NCBI RefSeq assembly: GCF_927904885.1
Contig: NZ_CAKMNW010000005.1
Span: 83,636 to 147,635 of the forward strand
Source of the DNA: Candidatus Nitrotoga sp. M5
Lineage (GTDB): Bacteria > Pseudomonadota > Gammaproteobacteria > Burkholderiales > Gallionellaceae
Reading direction: 5' to 3'
DNA length: 64,000 nucleotides
This document shows positions 58,961 through 64,000 of the stretch, piece by piece (the first letter of the stretch is position 1; every line of letters starts with the position of its first letter). The position numbers were made by a program, and so were the translations under genes. A model generated the notes under the pieces. The model worked only from the letters and a program-made list of their open reading frames with translations, did not search any database and was not told where the DNA came from.

Positions 58961-59794
58961 TTACGATGCGGGATGTATGCTTTCAGTAATGTCCTTGCCC
59001 ACACCGCGATACCCTGTAAAGCAACCGGATGAATCGAACATCGGTTCTCCGCTAATCATAAAATATTGCAACGAACCATCTGGATGGTGCCTTCTGTAGA
59101 CGAAATCCAGGAACGGTCGTCTGTCTGCTATATATGCTACTAGTAACGCCTGCTCTTCTTTGTTCCAATGTGCTTCTGTAGTTTCACTAGGTTCGTCAAG
59201 TATGTCGATAGCCTCAATACCGAGTAACTCAAGAACTGGGCCAAAAATTTGGGTGAAATGGCCAGCCTCGTCTTGCTCCCAATACCAGTCAGACGACAGT
59301 TCGGTCAGACGGCGAAATCGAATTTCGCTTTCCCGCAGTTCTGCAGTTCGTACTTGTACAGTCTCCTCCAACTCTTTGCTGTAATTTTCAAGCCTTTTAT
59401 ATAAAAGCCGCACTTCCAGCAAATTATGGATACGTGTTCGAACTTCGGCCAGATCAAAAGGCTTGCTGATAAAATCTTTCGCGCCGGCTTTTAACGCGCG
59501 CAGCTTGTGATCTGGTTGTGCGGTAATTACGAGTACCGGAAGGTAGCTATCATTTTCGATTTTCTCCAATTCTTCCAGCACCTGAAAGCCATCCATTCCA
59601 GGCATCAGCAAGTCGAGTAGAATCAGGTCATAGCTGTTTTTACGATGCAATTCACTGACTTCATAAGGGTTCTGCGTCGATGTTATGCGCGTATAGCCAG
59701 CCCCGCGTAGCGTTTCTTCAAGTAGGCATACATTAACCTCCTGATCATCAACTATCAGGAGGTTGGCGTTGAGAACATCAGGCTTGCTAAGCAT
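58961..59794 (-). CDS. Response regulator with PAS domain and no output domain
   Basis: 277 residues. The receiver domain (about 10-130) has Asp16/Asp17, the phosphoacceptor Asp61 (LILLDLLMPGMDG) and the switch Lys in FISKPFD. A coiled-coil (about 128-160) leads to a PAS/PAC domain (about 160-275) that ends YRGVGKDITES and then stops. In most relatives this junction leads into a histidine kinase or GGDEF domain; none is found downstream (58801-58960). Either it is a two-domain adaptor or the output was lost. No kinase gene is adjacent. Confidence 0.88.
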   Translation of the reverse strand: MLSKPDVLNANLLIVDDQEVNVCLLEETLRGAGYTRITSTQNPYEVSELHRKNSYDLILLDLLMPGMDGFQVLEELEKIENDSYLPVLVITAQPDHKLRALKAGAKDFISKPFDLAEVRTRIHNLLEVRLLYKRLENYSKELEETVQVRTAELRESEIRFRRLTELSSDWYWEQDEAGHFTQIFGPVLELLGIEAIDILDEPSETTEAHWNKEEQALLVAYIADRRPFLDFVYRRHHPDGSLQYFMISGEPMFDSSGCFTGYRGVGKDITESIHPAS

Positions 59795-60416
59795 AATTCT
59801 AAGAGTCCCTATAAAAACTGAGCAAAAAACTCAATTTAACCACATTTTCGACTTTTTGAGGTTGTCACCGTTATGGCATGCATGATTGAATTTTATTATT
59901 CAGTTGTAGCTATAGCGGCGATTAGCTAAAAAGCTTTAAGTCATTTCATATTTACGGAAGTTCTTGCTTTGGGTTAACTCGTAACATAATGATTTATATT
60001 GTAAATAAATTGTCTCTGTGCATTTTAATGCATGCGAATTATATCTATACTTCCCGTTGTGAACCTGTACTCCCACTAACGTATTAAATCAAGGTTAAAC
60101 ATTAACCGATTGTAGAATATCATGAGTGAAATATTTGTTATGTACGTTTACACACATAAGACTTTATCAGGAGAATTAAGCACAACGCCCATACTTTTTC
60201 GTCTTCTTAAAGGGGTTGCAGCTTGTTACTCACCAGAAATTGCGTTAGGAGCGGGATACTTATGATACGTAGCGCTGGCCGGATAGCACGTTTTAGAGTG
60301 TGGAGAGGACGGTGGGTACATGGCAATCTGTCGAATCGTACCTAGTATTTACTGGAGATTTTTCATGGATTAGAGGTGCCCTTAGAATTCGAACGAATTG
60401 AAAGAACGCAGGTTAT
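59795..60416. other. Spacer upstream of the response regulator gene
   Basis: 622 bases without a gene. Contains a degenerate copy of the palindrome seen upstream of crp (60139-60158, TATGTACG and CACACATA with a 4-base spacer), and a 13-base match to a repeat terminus, TTAGAGGTGCCCT (60372-60384). The rest shows nothing I can support. Confidence 0.4.
60139..60158. promoter_or_regulatory. Degenerate copy of the Crp/Fnr-type palindrome
   Basis: TGTAC-N6-ACACA; the left arm is identical to, and the right arm matches 6 of 8 bases of, the perfect palindrome at 61267-61286. It lies about 345 bases upstream of the response regulator start, in the same orientation relation as the other. Confidence 0.35.
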
Positions 60417-61175
60417 TCATTTTTTTCTAAACGCTTGAGAAGATGAATCTCTGGTGGTAGCGTACGTCGTAAGTAAGCAATTGAATTCTTTTTTGACCAC
60501 TTGATAACATTCGCAAGTGAGGGTTTCCAATCCATGTCGATCAAGTACTGCAATGTGCCCACGGCGATAGTTAATAAAATCAGCTTTTTTCAAATTTCCG
60601 GCGGCTTCCGTGATGCCTTCGCGGCGAACGCCAAGCATACTGGCAATCAATTCTTGCGTCATGATTAAGTCTGTTGAGGTCAGTCGGTCGATGGTTAATA
60701 ACAACCAGCGACAAAGCTGCTGCTCGATAGTATGGTGTCGATTGCAGGCTGCCGTCATGGAAATTTGAGCGATTAATGCTTGAATATAAAGCAGTACTAA
60801 ACGGTGAAACGATTCAATGCGATTGAATTCTTGCAGCACTAATCCAGCTTTAATGCGGTAACCGTAGCCGCCAGTCTGCACAATTGCCCGGTTAGGCGTA
60901 ACTGCACCACCGATGAAAAGTGAAACACCAAGTACGCCTTCATTGCCGACGCCCGCGATTTCTGACGAAGCACCATCTTCCATGATGCATTGCATCGACA
61001 CGATGGCAGTCGTAGGAAACCAGACATATTGCAGCCGATCACCGGATTCATAGAGGGCGTTGCCGAGTCGCATCTGGATCAACTCCAGATGGGGTTTCAA
61101 GCGGTCAAATTCATCCGCTTTCAGAGCTGCAAGGAGGTGATTGTGGTTGGTAACCTGTGAGGAAGTAATGAGCAT
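60417..61175 (-). CDS. Crp/Fnr-family transcriptional regulator
   Basis: 252 residues. A cyclic-nucleotide-binding-like beta-barrel (about 15-130), the long dimer helix and a Crp-type winged helix (about 160-225, MTQELIASMLGVRREGITEAAGNL). No N-terminal cysteine cluster is present, so it is not an oxygen-sensing Fnr. The phosphate-binding signature of true cAMP receptors (GExxxRxA) is not evident, so the ligand is unknown. A perfect TGTAC-N6-GTACA palindrome 92 bases upstream is a likely autoregulatory site. Divergent from the KaiC operon. Confidence 0.9.
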   Translation of the reverse strand: MLITSSQVTNHNHLLAALKADEFDRLKPHLELIQMRLGNALYESGDRLQYVWFPTTAIVSMQCIMEDGASSEIAGVGNEGVLGVSLFIGGAVTPNRAIVQTGGYGYRIKAGLVLQEFNRIESFHRLVLLYIQALIAQISMTAACNRHHTIEQQLCRWLLLTIDRLTSTDLIMTQELIASMLGVRREGITEAAGNLKKADFINYRRGHIAVLDRHGLETLTCECYQVVKKEFNCLLTTYATTRDSSSQAFRKK

Positions 61176-61953
61176 AAGTAGCTTATTAAAACAGTTGAAA
61201 TTTTATAGGCACACTCCGCTAATTAAATAATTAGTTAGGAGTAATAGTGTAACTATTAAATTAAGCTATGTACGTTACCGTACATACAAAACATGCGCTG
61301 GATAGTAATCTGCATCTTGAAGGCTAGTAGCAAGCTACTAACACATCGCGGTAGTATCCATCAGCTTTCTCAGTTGCTATCGAAAACCCGCGCTAGCAGG
61401 TCAGGACACCCATAACCCAAGAAACTAACTCATCAGGCGACGCTTTTTTAATAATTAAAAATTCGTAGAGCTCATTATGAAACAAATATAAAATATTTGT
61501 AATATTTTTTTATCGTAGCTATATGATCCAACAATAAATTAAATTTTACTGCTGATCGTGCTGAGTTTGTCGCAGCATCAGAAGTCTTTTCATATTGCGG
61601 TAAGAAAATGAGAGCTATTGTCTTACTATATAAACGATGCCGGATCAATAAATATAACACGGACACGCTTCTCGAATTTTGCTCATCATGCTCAAGGCAC
61701 TGGGAAAAACTTTATGCACTTGCTCTACGGCCTAAAGAACATGGTACCTGTGTTATTGTGTTCATAATACTTTCGCTACAACACGATAGGTGACAGATTG
61801 CCAGTTTTGATTGTGATTTGGCGGTTGAAATTGCGCTGTTCTCAGTTAAAGCGGCAGAACCAGAAAATCCCCTGTGCTGAGTAACTACTAAAACTACGGT
61901 TGCAGGTTACCTGCATCGCTAAGTTAGCTTATCAACTATTGATCCTTTATATT
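61176..61953. other. Divergent spacer between crp-type gene and KaiC operon
   Basis: 778 A/T-rich bases. It contains the perfect palindrome (61267-61286). A 61-codon ORF at 61608-61793 has no start signal or recognisable content. The KaiC operon promoter should lie at the right end but I cannot point to convincing boxes. Confidence 0.4.
61267..61286. promoter_or_regulatory. Perfect Crp/Fnr-type palindrome
   Basis: TATGTACG and CGTACATA flank a 4-base spacer, giving TGTAC-N6-GTACA, the half-site spacing of Crp (TGTGA-N6-TCACA). It lies 92 bases upstream of the Crp/Fnr gene start. Probable binding site of that regulator; binding is inferred. Confidence 0.55.
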
Positions 61954-62376
61954 ATGGAAACCAATTGCTTGCTGCGACACAATATAATTAAAGATCATAT
62001 CGCAATGAATCCCGAAGAAGCAGTGGATGCCGCGATAAAGCTGTGGGAACAGATGGCTACTGAAATCATTTCAATAGTCGGTGAAATTGGTTTCAATTCA
62101 CTTTACTCGAGGAGTATATCCCTTACTCAATCAACGTTTCCCTGGGTTGCGGCCAGCTCAAAGTTACCGCTGATTGATCAACGACTCCCGGAATTAAAAA
62201 TAGATTTTGATGGACAGTCTCCTGAGAAAGTCAGCGAAGCAAACTGTCTGCTGCTGATCACTTTTACTGACATCCTGGCCTCGTTAATTGGCGAGCAATT
62301 AACTACCACTATTTTAAGTTCAGCTTGGGGCAATAGCGCTTTGGCTAACACCAGTAAGGAGTTCGAAAATGAGTAA
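61954..62376 (+). CDS. Conserved-looking partner of a KaiC-like ATPase
   Basis: About 140 residues from ATG 61954; an ATG at 62005 (MNPEEAVDAA, 123 residues) is equally possible, and neither has a clear Shine-Dalgarno. The sequence is helical with LWEQMATEIISIVGEIGFNSLYSRSI and FTDILASLIGEQLTTTIL. I cannot name the family. Its stop overlaps the KaiC-like start by eight bases, so translation is coupled and the two proteins probably act together. Confidence 0.75.
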   Translation: METNCLLRHNIIKDHIAMNPEEAVDAAIKLWEQMATEIISIVGEIGFNSLYSRSISLTQSTFPWVAASSKLPLIDQRLPELKIDFDGQSPEKVSEANCLLLITFTDILASLIGEQLTTTILSSAWGNSALANTSKEFENE

Positions 62377-63829
62377 AAAGGTATGCATACGTCGACTGAC
62401 AACTGGCGTACCTGGCTTGGACAATTTGTTAGGTGGAGGGCTGCCTGAATTTTCATTTAATCTGATTGCGGGCACGCCAGGAAGCGGAAAAACAACACTT
62501 GCTCACCAAATCATGTTCTCGTTGGCAACCCCTGATAATCGGGCTTTGTACTTCACGGTGCTTGGGGAACCCGCTCTAAAGATGCTTCGTTATCAACAGC
62601 AGTTTCTGTTTTTTGATATTGATAAAGTCAATGAGTCTATCCGCTTCGTTAATCTGTCTGCAGACCTTCTCGATGGAGATTTTGGCAGAGTGCTGTCACG
62701 CATTGCCGATGAAGTAAAAGATTATGCTCCCAGCCTTGTATTTGTTGATTCATTTAGATCAGTCGTTCAGTCTGCAAAGCAGGAAGAAAAGGGGGCGGCC
62801 GAGCTACAACGGTTCGTGCAGCAACTGGGCATGCAAATGACGGGCTGGCAGGCAACCACATTTTTAATCGGTGAATATTTAAGGCCAGAAGCGGAGTCTA
62901 GTCCTGTTTTTACAGTGGCAGATGGCATCCTGTGGCTTACGCAAAATTTGCACCGTAATTCAATGGTACGCAAGATACAAGTGGTCAAAATGCGTGGTCA
63001 AGCCCAGGCCCCCGGCTTGCATACATTTCGCATTAGTGATGAAGGAATCCACATTTTTCCGCGCGCTATTATCAAACACCCCACAGCGGCTGAGTCAATA
63101 ATCAACATACCCACTGGAGAAGAACGTCTTCCAATGGGAACAGCTGGCCTGGATGAAATGCTTGGCGGCGGCTTACCAATTGGATATTCACTGCTCGTGG
63201 TAGGACCATCGGGGTCTGGGAAAACCATATTGGCAACGGAGTTTCTCGCCGAAGGTGTGCGTAGAGGTGAGCCAGGTGTGATAGCGGCATTTGAGAAGAG
63301 CCCTAGCCAACTGCTGAACAATAAATTGAATGCGCTGGTCAAGGCAGGACAAGTTGGGGTGATCGATACTCGTTCCCTGGATTTGTCGCTTGATGAAACC
63401 TTGCATGATTTGATTGAAACTATTGACCGATTGCAAGCAAAGCGCGTTGTCATCGACTCCTTGTCTGGATTTGAGCTGGCGCTGGCCCCTGAGTTTAGCG
63501 AAGATTTTCGTGGGTCACTATACAGGATGGTTGCCGAACTCACTGATTTGGGCGTGACCATATTAATGACATCGGAACTGGAAGACCGTTACACCGACTT
63601 GCGTTTTAGTCCATTTGGGAGTGCCTTTCTGGCAGACGCCATTATTGTGCAGCGCTATATAGAAATCACGGGCCAATTCAAACGCGTCCTGTCGATCGTT
63701 AAAGTCCGTGGCAGTCGGCATAGCAAGGACATTCGATTATTTGACATTACAGATGAAGGCATACTTATTGGTGAGACATTGTCAGAGTATGGAGGAATTA
63801 TGTCGGGCCGGCCTATGATCAGCCTGTAA
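62369..63829 (+). CDS. KaiC-like double RecA-domain ATPase
   Basis: 486 residues with two KaiC/RecA domains. Domain I (about 5-240) has Walker A GTPGSGKTT (35-43); domain II (about 245-486) has GPSGSGKT (279-286) with VVIDSLSGFEL as Walker B. Each domain opens with the KaiC-type phrase TGVPGLDNLLGGGLP or GTAGLDEMLGGGLP. The paired catalytic glutamates of cyanobacterial KaiC are replaced (VLGEPA, AFEKSP), and the ST phosphorylation pair is not seen. No KaiA or KaiB is nearby. It is therefore a signalling ATPase of the non-clock KaiC group. AAGGAG lies seven bases before the ATG. Confidence 0.93.
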   Translation: MSKKVCIRRLTTGVPGLDNLLGGGLPEFSFNLIAGTPGSGKTTLAHQIMFSLATPDNRALYFTVLGEPALKMLRYQQQFLFFDIDKVNESIRFVNLSADLLDGDFGRVLSRIADEVKDYAPSLVFVDSFRSVVQSAKQEEKGAAELQRFVQQLGMQMTGWQATTFLIGEYLRPEAESSPVFTVADGILWLTQNLHRNSMVRKIQVVKMRGQAQAPGLHTFRISDEGIHIFPRAIIKHPTAAESIINIPTGEERLPMGTAGLDEMLGGGLPIGYSLLVVGPSGSGKTILATEFLAEGVRRGEPGVIAAFEKSPSQLLNNKLNALVKAGQVGVIDTRSLDLSLDETLHDLIETIDRLQAKRVVIDSLSGFELALAPEFSEDFRGSLYRMVAELTDLGVTILMTSELEDRYTDLRFSPFGSAFLADAIIVQRYIEITGQFKRVLSIVKVRGSRHSKDIRLFDITDEGILIGETLSEYGGIMSGRPMISL

Positions 63830-63851
63830 TTTGAACGACTAGGTGATGGCA

Positions 63852-64000
63852 ATGGATAAAGAAAGCAATAACGATGCATCTGATATCGGCGATCTAAATC
63901 AATTGGATGGTTCATTCCAGCACAAAGACAAATTGGCAACTGCCCTTAGGGCACCTCGAAAAACCCATTCTCATGAAGCACTTTTGATAAAATTCACCTA
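63852..64000 (+). CDS. Start of a gene after kaiC, cut by window and entered by the repeat
   Basis: ATG 63852 with AGGTG six bases upstream, 22 bases after the KaiC-like stop. The first 32 codons (MDKESNNDASDIGDLNQLDG...) are hydrophilic and plausible as the N-terminus of a signalling protein. At 63948 the sequence becomes the dispersed repeat, read in frame as RAPRKTHSH. The window ends before it is clear whether the gene resumes or is broken. Confidence 0.5.
   Translation, partial: MDKESNNDASDIGDLNQLDGSFQHKDKLATALRAPRKTHSHEALLIKFT
63948..64000 (-). repeat. Dispersed MITE-like repeat, copy E (terminus, inverted, cut by window)
   Basis: AGGGCACCTCGAAAAACCCA matches the complement of the right ends of copies A (TGGGTTTTTAGAGATGCCCT-like) and B. 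Only the first 53 bases are in the window. It begins inside the coding frame of the gene starting at 63852. Confidence 0.6.

Noticed and set aside
61608..61793. 61-codon ORF with several cysteines
   Set aside because: Irregular composition, no Shine-Dalgarno, no homology recognised.
1..64000. CRISPR arrays, tRNA or rRNA genes, prophage genes
   Set aside because: Looked for regular spaced repeats, cloverleaf-like and rRNA-like stretches and phage genes; none seen by eye.

Overview
The window looks like a chromosomal segment of a betaproteobacterium. The pilMNOPQ-aroK-aroB-dgt block, the Coq7 ubiquinone hydroxylase, the dcd/apbC/metG neighbourhood and a KaiC-like ATPase module fit the Nitrosomonadales. 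A Gallionella/Nitrotoga-type organism is my best guess, but this is inference from gene content and style. No rRNA, tRNA or CRISPR array was seen.

Layout. 1-8.5 kb is accessory: the 3' part of a CzcA-type metal efflux pump; a PatB/MalY aminotransferase remnant; a DapA-family lyase and a class II aldolase divergent from a MocR regulator; and a DUF4238 gene broken by two frameshifts. 9-14.1 kb is housekeeping: mutS, suhB, trmJ, cysE. 14.3-25.4 kb is a large iron-sulfur/sulfur cluster: iscR, an A-type carrier, sufBCDS, sufU, a small unknown ORF, nfu, rhodanese, Rieske ferredoxin, folE, iscS and dsbB. A good IscR-type operator overlaps a strong promoter upstream of iscR. 25.6-30.7 kb holds two peptidyl-prolyl isomerases, two small exported proteins, a hemerythrin-like protein and an HPP membrane protein, separated by gene-poor DNA with an unusual array of half-sites.

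30.8-51.9 kb is mainly core genes: serB, mfd, dgt, aroB, aroK, the pilQPONM type IV pilus operon, coq7, an arginine/lysine decarboxylase, dcd, apbC and metG. An IS110-type transposase remnant lies between pilM and coq7. 52.0-55.0 kb is a three-gene operon, richer in G+C than its neighbours: an MscS-like channel, a soluble MgtE-N/CBS protein and MgtE. dnaE follows. 58.9-64 kb is a signalling region: a response regulator ending in a PAS domain, a Crp/Fnr regulator with a palindrome in front of it, and a KaiC-like ATPase with a conserved partner.

The most distinctive features are: (i) a non-coding repeat family of roughly 90-175 bp with imperfect terminal inverted repeats, present at least five times, one copy abutting the iscR promoter and one running into the start of the gene after kaiC; (ii) the hybrid SUF cluster, with IscR control, SufU instead of SufE, a second cysteine desulfurase and an unrecognised 83-residue ORF; (iii) the TGTAC-N6-GTACA palindrome upstream of the Crp/Fnr gene; and (iv) the split MgtE/MscS operon.
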